Below, piece after piece: positions 12,331-34,019 of a DNA stretch of 64,000 nt (position 1 is its first letter; the number at the start of each line of letters is the position of its first letter). The translations under genes and the position numbers were made by a program. This stretch comes from Pipra filicauda (taxonomy: Eukaryota; Chordata; Aves; Passeriformes; Pipridae), in the NCBI RefSeq assembly GCF_003945595.2, contig NW_024104532.1:3967501-4031500 (forward strand). The letters are read 5' to 3'. Below the pieces are notes generated by a model. It searched no databases. It was given only the letters and a program-made list of their open reading frames with translations, and had not been told where the DNA came from.

Positions 12331-14670
12331 CAGATCACATCAGGCCTGAGACTCCTTTTAGCCCAGTTCTCCCTTCCCTGATTTATTGGGGCTGGTGCCT
12401 GCCCGGATTCCCTGTCAGTCTCCATGTGGGAAGCAATCTACTACTGTGACTGCCAGTGCCACCCCCACATCACTGCACAGCACCAGGGCTTCGAGGGGTT
12501 ACTGACAAAGTGAGGCTGCTGCAGGAATAACCTCATTAGCAGCACACCCTTTCCTCATCTAGTCAGCTCTCACCTCATTTCCAGGCACCTTCCAGCCCGG
12601 ATGGCACAGGCAGCCCCCGGCACTGAGAGCCCTTTGCTGATTCAGCAGCAGCTGGGATTCAGCTGAACCCTGGGTCCTGCCCATCCCCTGCTCCCTCCAG
12701 TGATGCTTTCCCTGGCAGGGAGGAGCAGGGTTACTCCCTCTGCACTTGGTCCTCCACCCCAGCAAAGAAAATATACACAGCAGCAGAGCTGAACTGCCCT
12801 TGAAACGCCCCAAAATCCTCTCCCTTCAGCCACGGGCTGTTTGGCAGAAACAGCAGGAAGGCGAGTTGTGGATGTGAGCTCAGAGGATACCCAGGCATAT
12901 AGAAAGGAAGAAAATAGTTTTTAAAAGCTGTGCCTGTGCCCCCACTGGAAAAAAAAAAAGGGGTTCACAATCCAAAAGGTTCAAACCAGTAACTTTAAGT
13001 GTCTTATACCTGATGGGCTGCTCAACTACCAAAAAGAAAATAATGAAAGATGCTTTAAATTTGAGAGGTTTCTCCTGTCACCAGCCTCTGGGAAGCTCCA
13101 CCAAGACGGCTCCTTCCCCACCAAATCCCACTTGTAACTGTGGGGAATGGTTAAATAACTACTCAGGAATATTAATAACTTATTAATAACTACTATTGTA
13201 TTGTTTACTACAGAGTTAACCTGGGCTCCCTCATGTTGCACAGCCGAAATTCAGCTGGCGAGGAGAGTGAGCAGCTGAATGCCTTGACTCAGCAGTGGCT
13301 TTGTGCCCAGCCATTCAGACTTCTCCAGCCTTATTCCAGAAACTCTCTGCTGCGGTTAAAAACAGCTTCAAATTGAAAAAGGGTGGGTGGGAGGTAAGGG
13401 GGGTATGCACAGCAACTTCCCACCTCAACAGCCGGACATCCTGCTGCTGGTCAGACCTGCTGAGATATGTGGGGAGCAGGAATTTGATGACTCCTCTTCT
13501 TTGAAAATATAGGGATTCCATCCAACACTGAGGAGAAAAATCCCACATCCCCCCAGACTGCAACTTTCTGGAGATTTCTTTTTCCATAACCATTTCTCTT
13601 CTCCTTCTTCCCCTGCCCCCTTTGCATTGCTCAGTAGAGTCAGCTCTTCCAAATTTCCTCCAAATTCAGCCTCACTGACAAACCACTGGGCAGAAGCTGT
13701 TGAGTTATCCCAGTCCAGAGCTTGCTGGACAGGGATCCACATCACAAAAGCCACCAGTTGTCACTGCCAGTGGAAAAACTGCAATCTCCGTCTGCTTTCC
13801 AGTTTGAAGTGGTCTGTCCGGGCAGGAGTACACAGGAAAGTTGGGGATGAGGAAAGAGGGGATAGAGGAAGGGCTTCACCTCCCTCTTCCGCCCTCCAAC
13901 TGCTGGAGACTCCTGTCTCAACTCCACTTTTGGCTGTAATGTCCCACACAACTGGAAGTGATGGTGGGAGAAGGAGGCACAAAGTCAGTATTTGACCCTT
14001 TCCCTCTCCACAGGACAGGCTGGAGCTTGCAGAGCAGGCAAGAGATTGAGAAGGGCTGAGGAACTCAGCTTACAGGGATGGGATCCAGTAGTGACCTGTT
14101 TGTGTTGGTGCTCCCAACACCACCACAGGGACACTGAAGGGAGCTGCACTGCAGGAAAGCAGAGAGCCCTGGCTTGGCCCAGAGAGAGCTCCAGTGCTGG
14201 GGAAAGCAGACACCACAGGGGCCTGGAGACAAATGCATGGGCTGTCCAACCTCCTCTTTCCTTTCCCAGACACTGCCAGATCCAAGGACTAAATTCACCC
14301 TTTGCAGCTAAATCAGAGCTCCACAGACTGCAGTCAGCTGTGGCCCCTGAAAGGGGTTTGACATCCTGGGGTGATGCAAGTTAGAGGGACCCTCACCTGC
14401 ATCCCAGACAAAACAGCATTCAAAGGCACATCCATCAGCACTCAAAGGCACATCCCCTTCAGTGCCACCAGCTGCCACTCTTGTGGGCATGCTGGGACCA
14501 GAGGTGTCAACCAGGGAAGCCAAGGGAGAGGACAGAGAGCAGGAAGGCTCCCACCCACAGAGCCCTGAGAGCCCTGAGAGTGGCTGCTTGGCTTGGCACC
14601 GAGCGTGCTGACCAGTCCTTTTACCCTCCCTCATTCCCGCCTTTCAACCACCCAACATAAAAATCTTCCC

Positions 14671-14686
14671 TTTTTTTTTTTTTTTT
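14671..14686. repeat. T homopolymer run (16 T)
   Basis: A run of 16 T lies in intron 5. On the transcribed strand it is an A-run. No processed-gene sequence adjoins it. Confidence 0.9.
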
Positions 14687-16871
14687 CCACTCCGTTCATG
14701 GCCTGGCTCCCTTTCAAATTCCCGGAGAAAAGTATTTATCTGCTGGATGAATGATGACATCCGGCCAAACCCCAGACACGCCATCACGTCTGATCCAGCC
14801 CAGCCGTCTATCACAGCTCCCATCTCGTTACTGGTAACCTGGCGACCTGCCAGCACTCGGGGCTCAGGAACAGGCTCCCACCAATCTCTCCAGAGGAGAG
14901 AGAGTCAAGGACTTTTATTAATTAGCATTTTGTATTGTAGCTAATAAATACCCCTCTGGCATTCAGAATGGGATGGGGAACACAATAGAGATGTCCTTGA
15001 GATGCTGTAGCATTTTGCTGCTGGAGGCAGACGGAAAAGAGCCACCCAATAAGTCCTTCTGTGTGCTGCAAGCTTGCCTGCCCTCCCTGGAGAGAAGCAG
15101 GCAAGGGGGAGGCATGACTACCACTGGATTCAGTGGTGCATCACCTGCTCACCCACCCAGAACTGCAAAGGCCAAACACTCACACAACACAGAGTAGTTC
15201 TGCACCCAGGAGCTGACAAGTGGTGCTACAGGATGCTGTGGGATGTCCCTGAGGATGGATCCCACAACACAAGCATGTGCTTGGGATTTGGTTTCGGGCT
15301 GGTGCATCTGGCTCCCCTTGTTTCTCAGACCCAAACCAGGGAGGTGATGAGGGACATGGCACTGATTGCTGCAAGGACGGAGGGCTGGAAGCTACAGCTT
15401 CAAACACAGCCAGGCACAGAGCTGCACCACTCTGGGGCTGCTGCTCAGCACCCATACATCTCCCTCCACATTGGAATATGCTCCTTGTTCTGGCCACAGC
15501 CCACACCCTGCCTGGTTTCTGGCTCAGCCTATTAGACAAAATAAAGGTGAGGAAAGTGGGTGTAAAACTGAAGCAGCCCTTCATTCCACTATGGATGAAG
15601 GTTCCTCAGCTACAGGCAGGTTCCAAAGCTGACTCCTATTGCAAAGCAGCTCACCACCCTCACTCAGGGCTCCAAGACCCATGCACAGGCAGCACCCCAC
15701 ATCCCAAAACAGCCCCAGGGGCTGTTAACCCCCATGATATCCTCCCCCCATGTCCTTGGCAAACTCATCTTTCTCCTGTGTCTCTCGCTTGTCCCTGAGG
15801 TGACGCCTTCCCTGAGGGATGACCAATGGGGTGGAAGGTTAAGTGGTCAGCAATGGCTGGGCAGGATGGATGACAGCGTCAGCTGACAGCAAGCAATTAG
15901 TTAATGGGCTCTGGGGCCCTCAGACCAATCTCATCAGTGACCACGAGCTGCAGGAGGAATGATGACAGGCCAGGCAAAAAGTAACAGGAGCCAAAGGAGG
16001 AAAGTAGGGGTGGGGGAAGGGGGAATTGTGAAAAGGAACAAAAATAATCAAAAACCCAGAGAGAAGATACAGTCCACACAAGCATGATACTTAGCTGGAG
16101 ACCTGACAGGCTCAGTCGCTTCTCAGAAGACAAAAACAAAATGCCTTTATCTACCTCCACACCCTTCCAATACAGAGTGCTGTCAAATCAATTTACTGCC
16201 TTTTCTCTCACAATTAATCAGGCCTCCTCCATTGCTCAAGCCCTGGTAGAGCCATGCACCGTGTCACATGCAGCATAAAAAGAGAGCAGCATAGCAGGAG
16301 ATGGAGGCGGCTGCTCAGATTTATGCTGCTTGTGATTAGTAAGAGATGGGTGGCTCCTGGCCAAAGCAGCTCATAGTCACAAGACTTATAACCACACAGA
16401 GTTGCGTAAGGGACGCAAAATTCCCTGCAAATGTTCCTCGGTTTGCATGGAAAGGCTCCGGAGCGTTGATATGGATGGGGCTCATGGACCCGGCTAAGGG
16501 AAAGAGCCCTTCAAACGAGGCAGAGGTTCTTAGTAACCATGTGAAATGAGGCTTTTCAGATTGACCATGTTTCTGAAACAGGTACTTGCAGGTAGGAAGT
16601 GGCTCAGGAGGAGACCAGCACTTCATGAGGTCCCAGAGAAGTGTTTCCACTTCCCCACTGGAGAAGGCTAGGACAGGAGTTGTCTGACTGGTCAGAGGTG
16701 TCCACCTTGAGCTGCACAGCCCATGCTCCCTCTCCAAGAAAGTCTCCTAATCCCAGATCTGTGACTTGTGGGGGAATAGTTGATGAACGTCAGACTCACA
16801 GATATCAACAAGTTCAAGGCAGTTTGTGTTTCCTCACCATCCCAGAGGTAGCAGCTGCCCAACCAACTTAC

Positions 16872-16963
16872 TCTTTGGGGGGTGTCAAGTCATCAGGTCG
16901 CGTCTCAAAGAATTGGAGAACCTCCTCACACTGGGAGATGTAGGGAGGCAGCTGGATCAGAGC
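16872..16963 (-). CDS. SH3PXD2B: SH3PXD2B coding exon 5 (residues 103-132, end of PX domain)
   Basis: The exon has 92 bases: 30 codons plus two bases (GA) of Glu-133. The acceptor is TTTCCTCCTCAG and the donor the consensus GTAAGT. It encodes [12 protein letters not shown], a VLQFFETRP stretch and DDLTPPK. This is the last PX helix and the exit from the domain, aligning with the end of the p47phox PX domain (FFKVRPDDL). E115, D126 and T129 differ from the D, E and N that I recall for mammals; these are conservative changes at the domain edge. The phase-2 end requires a small following exon starting with one base, which was found at 7406-7431. Confidence 0.96.
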
Positions 16964-17649
16964 CTGAGGAGGAAACAGAGACAACAGTGATGGGAAGCAT
17001 CAAGGCTGTGCAAGAGGCTGGGTGAGGACAGGCCCTCGGAGCACAGGGGCCTGGGACATGGCATCCAGCTTGGCACTCACATGGTTCCTGCACACAGGAG
17101 CACAGAGCCAGGCTGGGGAGAGCTACAGCAAACACACACCAAAGTGGAGCAAGACCCAGGGAGCCCCCCCAGTTACACTCACCACACGCAAGACTAAAGG
17201 AGAATAAGCAGAGACTGCTCAGGCCCTGCCTAGCTCAGCTCCAGCCTTTTGGGCAGATGTTCCCTTGCAGGGTAAGAGCCACAGGGATGTCCATCCTGGC
17301 ATCCAGCCTTCTGACTGCGGCAGAGCTCAGTTTCCCAGCCATTCTGGGGGCATGGAACTGTTATCCTTGGGAAAGGCTGGGCAGTTTACATGTGGCAAAC
17401 TCCCAGTGCCATCAGCCCTGACCAGCACATCCCAAAAATGCTCCGCTGGGCAATGGCAGCTTGGGAAGAGGCAGGGAGAGAAGCAACAGGAGGCAAAAGC
17501 ACGGACACCAGCTCATCAGGGCAAGGGCTGGAAGGTCACTATGCTGATGTGGAATGGCAGGAGATACAAACTGCCTCTACTTTTCTCCTTTCCCTCTGAG
17601 GAAGCCTGTTGCAAAAAAGATTCAACAGTGGGACTTGCAGAATGAAAGT

Positions 17650-17685
17650 GGGTCTGGCTGGGGGGGCTGGGGGCAGAGGCTGGGG
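17650..17685 (+). repeat. G-run cluster with quadruplex potential
   Basis: G-runs of 3, 7, 5 and 4 lie within 36 bases, with loops of about 7, 2 and 8. The plus strand is the template strand for the gene. The outer loops are at or beyond the usual length limit. Confidence 0.5.
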
Positions 17686-18278
17686 CAGCAATATTTGCCT
17701 TGGCCAGAGCTCTTGCAGGTCCTTTCCAACGTGGGCTCCAATGAGGGCTTTGCAGGACGGCAGCTGCCTGGCAGAGAGCCCTGCCTGCCCTCTGCTCGTG
17801 CAAGGGAATGGAGTCACAGATGATGGCAACTGCAATAAGTAAAAGAACCCGATGCAATTAAAATAGGGACCATTCGAAATCAGGGAGCAGTGCTGCAGCC
17901 CAAACTGGAGCAGATGTTTAACCAATTTTCTGTATAATTCCCACTCCCCTCTACGTGCTGTCACAGCAGTCTCGTGACAGCAGTGTGGGCAACCAAACCT
18001 CCACTCGTTGCTGCATTGGAGACGAAGCCACATCTGCAAAGCCCCAGGGTTACCACGCAGATCAGATGTGGCTACATATTGACCTAACTGCTGGCCCCTA
18101 AAAGCCCTTGCAGCCATTCAGCAGACAGTCACTCACTGCCAGCACAGCAGACAGTCAGACCACTAATCACGGGCCAGATGCGAACAAGATCATGTGAGAG
18201 ACAGGAGAGAGAAAACTACTCACTCCACGGCTTTTGGGTCCAGGGAAGGGCTATTCAAAGATCAAGTTTTGCATGGAT

Positions 18279-18324
18279 GCCATTCCCATGTGGTATCGCT
18301 CGCCATTCCCACATGGTACCACTC
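18279..18324. repeat. Imperfect 23-base tandem duplication
   Basis: GCCATTCCCATGTGGTATC (start of unit 1) is followed by GCCATTCCCACATGGTACC (start of unit 2). The units are 23 bases each with a few differences, and CATGTGG and CACATGG make the two units partly complementary. Confidence 0.75.
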
Positions 18325-19769
18325 CCCAGTTCCAGCATCCCATGATCTATGCAATTCTCCCATGCCAAAATCACTCCGATTTTGTGGCCTAGAGAAGGCT
18401 CCACGTCCTCTGAAAGCAGGGGATTATCACAGAAAACACCTTGTGCTGGAAGGAGGAAAGACAAGACCCATAGCTTGTTTCCCAGGACATTCTGAAGGAA
18501 GCCCACCCAGAACTGACTCTGCTGGTACAGTGGTGGCTGAGTCAAGCAGACCACCCTGCAATCCAGCTGGCCATGGTCTACAGCAGCTGCAGCCACTAAA
18601 TCAGTGGCACAAATAGCATGATGTCTGTCCGACCTCTGGCTCTGCCACCCAAAGGAGTGAACTATGGAGGGCCATCAGAACATGGCTTCAGTCCATGGTG
18701 TTGGAGGCACAGCAAGTCACCTCACCCACACTGTTGCCTGCAAGCCTGAGGAGAGAGGCTACTGACCAAAGACAGAAAATCCTTGTTGCATCAAAATCCA
18801 TTTTCCAGGGAGTGAGAAAAGATTATTCTCTGGCAGTGATATTTTTAGTGGTCCACCCTGTCTCTTTGGGGTAGAGCACCACAGCATTGCAGCTCCTTCC
18901 TCAACTCTCCAATAACACTTTCTCAAAATCCTTGAGACAGAAGGAAGGCAGTTCCCACACCAGGAAAAAGACCAATAGATGTAGAACACAAAGAGAACAA
19001 ACCGGAGAAATGGGACAGACCCTCAGTCCCCCTCCTTGTTATTCCTATGGTTGTTTGAAGTCTCATTTAGCAAATGACTGCTCTTACCAGTTGCTCTGAT
19101 TCTTTTGCTGCTTTTCCTGCACCTTATCTTCAATTGCACAGCTTTTAGTATGGTGGGACCTGAAACAGAGCCCTCCAGCAAAAACACTGCCTTGGGAATC
19201 AATGGTTCTCTCCCTTGCTCCTTTTCCCTGCTTCTACCCCAGATTTCACCCACCTGTCCAGGGCTCTCCAAGAGAACAAAGACACTCTACTTCCCTGGCA
19301 GCAGATGGCAACAAAGCAAAAATTTTTTCTGTGGGAACATGTTCTCAACATATGCACCTGAGCCTCAACTCTTCCTCAGCAGGGCTAAAGCTGGAGGAGA
19401 CATTTTGTATTTCTGTTCTGTGCCACCACCCTCCAAGCAAGAGCAACATCCACCTCCAATGACAGACATGGCAGCAAGGGACTGGGACACTGCCCCTGCG
19501 ATCTGCAGCATGACGTGCCCAAGCAGGGACATCTTCCTGCTCCTGATAATTCCTTGCTCATTCTGCATCTCTGCAGCCTTTCCTTGGTCCCACACCCACC
19601 CTCAGCTCAGCTGCTTTACGGTTAAGCAGCAGCAACTGGAAGGCCACGGCGAGCACAGTATTCCTTGGTAATGCATTAACAGGAGGAGGAGAGCTCAGCT
19701 CCCTAAGTGGGTCATATAACATCAGCCATTATGTTCCAGTTGTTAAGTCAAATGGATTCATTATATTTT

Positions 19770-19785
19770 ATGCCATTAATGGCAT
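19770..19785. promoter_or_regulatory. 16-base perfect palindrome in an AT-rich block
   Basis: ATGCCATTAATGGCAT is identical to its reverse complement, with a central ATTAAT that fits a homeodomain-type dimer site. The surrounding 19720-19860 is AT-rich and unlike the neighbouring intron. A regulatory role is inference. Confidence 0.3.
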
Positions 19786-21049
19786 CGTTCTGAAAGAGTC
19801 AGCAGCAGCATCTTATCACTTAGGGACTTTTTCTTCCCAAAAATTAAATTTACGGTTGTGTGCGTCTCTATGCAGCTGACACATTTCAGTGACTCACAAG
19901 ACAAGGGGCTGATCATGCCTGGATGGAATCAAGCAGTTACTTGCACCATCAGCTTACCCCCCGACAGCTCCAAGCACACCTTGTACATCTCCATCACTCC
20001 GCTCTCACCTGCTCTCCTGGCCTGCAGTGTTTTTTCATCTGCAGCCCCACTGCAGAGCTGTCAAGATGCATTTACTAATTCACCTTTATCCTTGTACTTG
20101 TTATTCCAGCCACGAAATCCCTTCCATAGGTCTGGCCAAGTCCCAAAACCCACAGCCTCTCCCACCAAGCAAAGTCCCAGGACACAGTCACTTCCACACC
20201 ACCTGTGTCTAAGGAATGCAATGGATATTTCACCATTTTCTCATCTCCTCCCTTAGGTTTTGCAGTCTTTGTATATGTTTTCAACAGCATTCAGACTGGA
20301 TTTTGGAGGTACCAGTCCTACCTTCAGGCCATTTCATAGCTGCTGCAAGTACTAATGTCCTTCTTCGGCATGATGAGATCTGGCATACTTTATTTGTGGA
20401 AAAATAATTTTTTATGGACTTTGGTATTTTGTTTCCCCCACCAAAAAAAATGCCCTAAAATCACAATTTCCCTTAAATTTAAGTCTAGTTTTATATTCTT
20501 TAAGAGTATGGAACAAATCGTCTCAGCCTTATCTCTGTTGGCTTCCAATAATTTTCTTCAGGTACAACTCATCTCACTCCTGCGTAAATAACTGGTTTAT
20601 GTAACCAGTAACAGGAGTTTACATCCCAGTTTGGAACCATCCCACCAAGAAAGTGCTGTCTTCTACATAAAACAGGAGGTATGTTCCCAATAGATGGGAA
20701 GGGCTCCCTGAGGAACTGAGTCCTACAAGCCTAGTCCCGCGCACAAGAATTTCGCTCCAAACCGCCTGTACCAGACAGGACACAGCCAGGTCCTTTCCAG
20801 CCCATCTGGAAAGCTGGTTCTGGTTTATACCAGACAAATACCAACACATCTTAGGAAAGGAGAAGAGAAAGGGAAAGCCCAGCAGCATGTGCAAGCCCTC
20901 TGCATTTCATGAGGAGTGAAAAGTGAATGTTTTCATGTGGGTTTTCATCAAAGGAAGGGTTTGATAGCAGTGGATAACCCACACTCCCTGTTCTCCCAGC
21001 ACTGGCACACCATTATATAGCATCAGTCAATCAGGATCGAGCTCGATCA

Positions 21050-29021
<7,972 letters not shown>

Positions 29022-32000
29022 CTAGAAAAGGAAATGAAAGACAGGTTACCAGCAGCCACAAACGAGCCCGAGGAGGACCTGCCTCCCCCAGGCACTGCAG
29101 GCTCCCAGGGCAGCACTCCTTCCCCAGCCTCCCCAGCAAGCCAAGATCACCTGCTCTTCCATCAATCCATGAAAATACAGGAGGACACCACATCCCTGAT
29201 ACCCCATAAAACACCTGCGTTGCGTTATGGTGGAGAGGTGCCTCTGGCTCTGCTCTGCCTGGGGGGAAGAGCTTGGGAAAGCTTGTGACAGGCGAAGGGT
29301 AAGGAAAACAAGTCACACATCTGACTGCTGTTAAGCAACGCAATCCCTGAGTCACTGGAAGCTTTCCCCGCCTCTGTTTGAACTCGAGCTGAGGATCTCT
29401 CGCCCCCGGAGCACTGTGAGCCTCCAAGGCACAAACGGTGCAAGCTGTGTTTTCTCCCATTAGCACGTGCCTGGGCTGACCCTCTGGCCAGATCTGTTCC
29501 CAACCATGTGATCCCACCAAACCCATCCAGAACTTCAGCCAGATCATCTCCATTTCCTTTTACTTGACAGAAAGTGCCTCTTGCAGCATCTGCTCAGCAT
29601 GGGGACCCTCTCATTGCAGCCCCCCCGTCCTGCTCCAGCCCAGCCCAGTGCCACCAGTAGCACCCCAGCCAGACCAGAGCCCACACCAGGGCCTGTGTGG
29701 GTTGGCACCATTATGCCTGTCAGCCACAAGCTCTCTCTCTCTTCTCTTGCTGGAGGGAGGAAAAGAGGTTGTGAGGTGTCTGGAGAACCCTCCAGCACGT
29801 ACAGGAAGAGGAGAAGGTGGGGAAGTGGCAAGGCAGGGGCTCGGTCCTATGGATCCCACACAGCCTGGCTGCCACACCACACAGCTCTGGAGGAGGCAGC
29901 AGCAAATACTAGTTCACCAGTTCTCCTACGCATGAGCCTGTGGGAAGAACAGCTAAAACACTCACTCCAAAGAAAACAAGCCCAGCACTGGCTGTAAGCA
30001 CTGCAGGCAGTTTGGGATAGCAGACACAGGAGCACACATCTGCAGAAATGCAGCCTGTGGCTGATGGTTCTTCTGTAGTGCTACACATACACACACAAAA
30101 GCACGAAACTGCGACCAGAAAATATCAGCTCCAGACCTGAGAGATGCTCCAGAGACAAGGAAAGTCTCCAGAAAGCTGGCAGATCTCCAGGTTTTGAGGT
30201 CCCCTGTGTCTTTTCTGGCCTGTCTTACTCCTGTTGACTTTGCAGGATGGGGACTACAGCACAGGTTGTTGCACTGGTCTTGCCCAGAAAAGCCAAGGGA
30301 AGCAGGCCCAGCTCTGGAAAAGGGATGGGAAAAGGGTAAAGGTGCAGCAACTCCACCAGGCCTGGGGGAGGGATACCCAGAGAGGCATCAGGAGATGGTC
30401 TGCAGACTCCAGCACCAAGGCAGGTTTACTGGGAGAACACCCTCCTCTCCAGCTGTGGCAGGGAAACACAGTCCCCACCAGGCAAAAACCGTGGAAGGGA
30501 GGTGGTTGGCATGGAGACGTCCCACAAATCTTCTTTGCGGGAGGGTTTCCATCCAAACTCCAAACAACACTGCTTACATCACATTCCCAGAAGGGGCCAT
30601 GCAAGATCCTGGGGAGATGGGCAGACAAGAGGCAGACAGACACACAGCCCTCTAGAGCAGTGCTTTCCCTGCCGAGCACATGAGAGCACAGAGAGGCCAA
30701 GTCTTGCTCTCAACAATGCACTCAGCCAGGTTGGGAAGAAAAATTAAAGGGAAAGAACCTCAAACAATAATTCCATTGTTTCTACCCTTCCAGGACTATT
30801 TTTAAATATTTGTGACAGACAAGAAAATAACAAAAAAAGATTGGAGTGGATGTAGTTTAAAGCATTTTGGTCTGCTTTTATTACGTGGGAAGTTGTTATA
30901 TCATACTCTTCAATGATCCCTTGGCAAAAGGGAGGGGGATCACAGGCTGCCAGACTGTGGCTCCCAGATCCAGGACTGGGGCAGGGAAGTCCAAGTGATA
31001 TATCCGGTACACAGCCAGGCTCCCCACAACAGAACGTCAGGACAGCCCATGTTTATCCACATTTATCTCCACTACCAATTTATCTTATCAATTAGCCGTT
31101 TTTCTTATTAACCCAGGAATGTCTGGGCAGTGAGTGTGTCTGGAGTGAGCCGGAGGTCTGTGCACACTGTGGGAGCCCACTGTCCCCATCCCGAGCTGTC
31201 CATTAACAGGGCAGGCGATAACACCGCTGGGGATGGGGAGCCTTTGAAAAGCAGCTTTGTGTCAACAGCCAACACGTTGGCAGACAGCTCCTTCATCAAC
31301 AGGAAACTCGTAAGATAATATCCTAATTGAATCAATTAAGAGTGCTGCAGGCTGCAGGGGATCCCAGGGAGAGGGGAATGGACACGCTCAGCAGTATTCC
31401 CGGGAAGCAGAGGGCTTTGCCCAAATCAGAGCTGATGGTGCAGTTGCCAGAGGGCTACACCATGCAGATGGCATAAACCCAGAGATATGTCTGCTGAAGG
31501 AGCAGGGCCCCAGGTCTAACAGCCTGCAAGCAGGCCATATCATTTCCCAGCTGGAATAACCTTGGAGAAATTGCTGCCAAAAAATCACAACCTCAAGTCA
31601 AGTGCCAGTAGGTAATAAGGTATGTCATCACTTTGCTTCTTCTCTGCTTTCCACAATACAGTGGAAGAGTTTTCCCTCTACAATATAGAGGTTACAGGAA
31701 AAAAAAAAGATCTTCATTTAAATCTGATTTAAAGTAAAATGTCAGGGCAAAATGGTGAACACAGAGGTCCTGATTCTCTCAAGAACAACGAACCAGAAGG
31801 GCACAGAATTACTCTTGCAGCAAGTCCTGGGCAGCAGGAGGACTGGAGGATTTGCTTTTGCAAAGCTACTCTAAAGCCCAGGTTCTCCATCACTGACCAT
31901 CAGGGCTTGTGTGGCACGTACCAGGGCTATGGAAGAGGAAGCCAGTCTGTGCCAGCTTCTGCAGGGGATGGTGGCTCACATCCCTGAACAAGTTATACTG

Positions 32001-32157
32001 CCACAGGCTGGGGGGTGATGAAATATCCAGGCAAGGAGAACAAACTCTTCCACTCTTGCACTACTCCAGGAGCTGATGTCAGAGCCAGGCCATGAGCCAC
32101 AGTCGCAGGCATGGGGTGAAGGAAGTTCCCCCCTCTTATCAAGAGGATTTTTTATTA

Positions 32158-32419
32158 AGACAAGAGGCAACGGGCAGGAACTGATGCCCAGGAAGTTCCA
32201 TATGAACATGAGGAAGAGCTTCTTTACTGTGCAGTGACGGAGCACTGGAACAGATTGTCCAGAGAGGGTGTGGAGTCTCCCTCACTGGGGATATTCCAGA
32301 ACCATCTGGACACAGTCCTGTGCCATGTGCTCTGGGATGACCCTGCTTGAGCAGGAGGGTGGGACCAGATGAGCCTCTGTGGTCCCTTCCAATCTGACCC
32401 ATCCTGTGATTCCGGGATT
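32158..32419 (+). mobile_element. CR1 LINE fragment, a more divergent variant
   Basis: This plus-oriented CR1 3' fragment includes AACATGAGGAAGAGCTTCTT, GGAGCACTGGAACAGATTG and GACCCTGCTTGAGCAGGAGG, and ends with TCCTGTGATTCCGGGATT. Its body differs from the other copies in the window, so it is a separate and probably older CR1 variant. Confidence 0.88.
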
Positions 32420-34019
32420 TGCTCTGCCTGCTTGACAGAGGTTCAGCGTAAAACCACATTCTCCTTTGTGGTCTAGCAAGAGAGAGCTGACCTAATCCAT
32501 GCCTCCAGCAGACATGCCTGTTATCCAGAGCAGAGAAGCCAGCTTTTGACATCACCCGAAGGGAAAAAAAATTAAAAAGAGTTCAACAAAAAGCTTCATA
32601 GTCTGGTTGAGTGCGGTGGCAGAATCACAAGAGACTCTTTGTGAGAGCAACAGCATCCCTGCTGAGAGAAGGCAGCAGCTTGCCATGGGGAAAAGATGAG
32701 TCTGAGCCAAGCCTGCTCTAATCCCACACTCCCAAACTCCCCATCAGCCCCATCCCTCATGAGCTGGGGAATGCCACAGGCAGCCAGGCACACCACGTGT
32801 CCCGACGTCCCTGTGGTGGTGAACTTCAGATGAGGACATTCCCATGCACTGCTCACCCTGACTTCCACGTGCTCAGCTGGCCATTAGCCACGTCTCTTCT
32901 TACAGGAAGAAGAGTCCTCCTCCAAATGTGATTCACCAAAGGACAGCACCTCACTGATCCTCCGATGCAGTGGGAAAGGGACGCAGGTCCAGCGATCGCC
33001 TGCCATGATGGGAGCACCCGTCCCCACGGGACATGACGAAGGACACAGTTGCATGCTGAGAACCAGAGACTTTGTAAACGTGTTCCTGCAGATCAAAGCG
33101 CTCTTGAGCCCTGGAATCAACTGGTTTCGGAAATCTCTGCCAAGGAGATAGTCTGGGGAAGAGAACAACATCTGGCAGCAGCTCACAGGCTACTGTTGTT
33201 TAATCTTTTGTGATCCTATGAGAGGCACCTTCCCTGTATCTTTAAGGACTGCCCGTGAAAAAGAAGGGGGTGAAAAATACAACCACCCAGAAGACAGAAG
33301 GACAGAGCAAGCTCAGCTCCCAAGCAGAGATCAGGAGGTCAGTCCCGGGGAAGGGCTTCAGGGTTGCAGCACCACGTAACAGCTGTTCCATGGCCAAGGA
33401 GAGTTGGGTGTTCACAGACAGGAATGGGAGCTGAAGGGCAGAACAACCAAGCAGTGTGACGAATTCAAGTGCATTTTACACATTACCAGGCAGAGGCAAA
33501 GCTGGCCTCCTCAGCACTAGGAAATGGCATCACAGAGGCTGGATTGTGAAAACCTGATGGAAAACTTTAAGCATCACTCAGCAATAGACAAAAAAAGAAT
33601 TAACTGAGGTCAGAGAAAAAAAGGGCCACACAAATTGGCAGCAGCTGCCACTGCAAGAGAAATTTCCTATTAAATCACAGGAAGCATTAGACAGACACTG
33701 GTGCCTATGAAGAGCTCCCTGGCACAGGGAGCAGCGGGCACAGGGCTGGGCCAAGACGGAGCTCTGTGCTCATGCTGCCCCCCAGGTACCCTCAGGACCA
33801 AGCCACAGCCAGGTCTGTGTTACCCCAGCAGGTGCTGGCCCATAACCACATGGATCAAACTCAGGGATGTGGGTTTCCCTGCACGTGGGGGCTCGGAGGA
33901 TGTGGCAGCTTCGCATGCCCAGGTTTGGTCCAAGTGCAATGGTCCTCCAAAAGCAACCGGGCAAAAAGCTTCCACTGCCCAGGGCAGGATATGTTTCCAT
34001 CCTGAGCACCCAGTATTTC

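Larger units (their letters stand above)
7432..16871 (-). other. SH3PXD2B intron 5 (9,440 bases)
   Basis: This intron contains one CR1 fragment of about 510 bases (11821-12330), an A-rich run near 12949-12959 and a run of 16 T at 14671-14686. The segment 14905-14955 is AT-rich with TTAATTAGC and TAGCTAATAA. The remainder is unremarkable single-copy-looking sequence with no supported exon. Confidence 0.85.

Noticed and set aside
14671..14686. Poly-T/poly-A runs (also near 52174, 56885 and 12949) as tails of processed pseudogenes
   Set aside because: No coding sequence lacking introns adjoins any of these runs, and no flanking duplications were seen.
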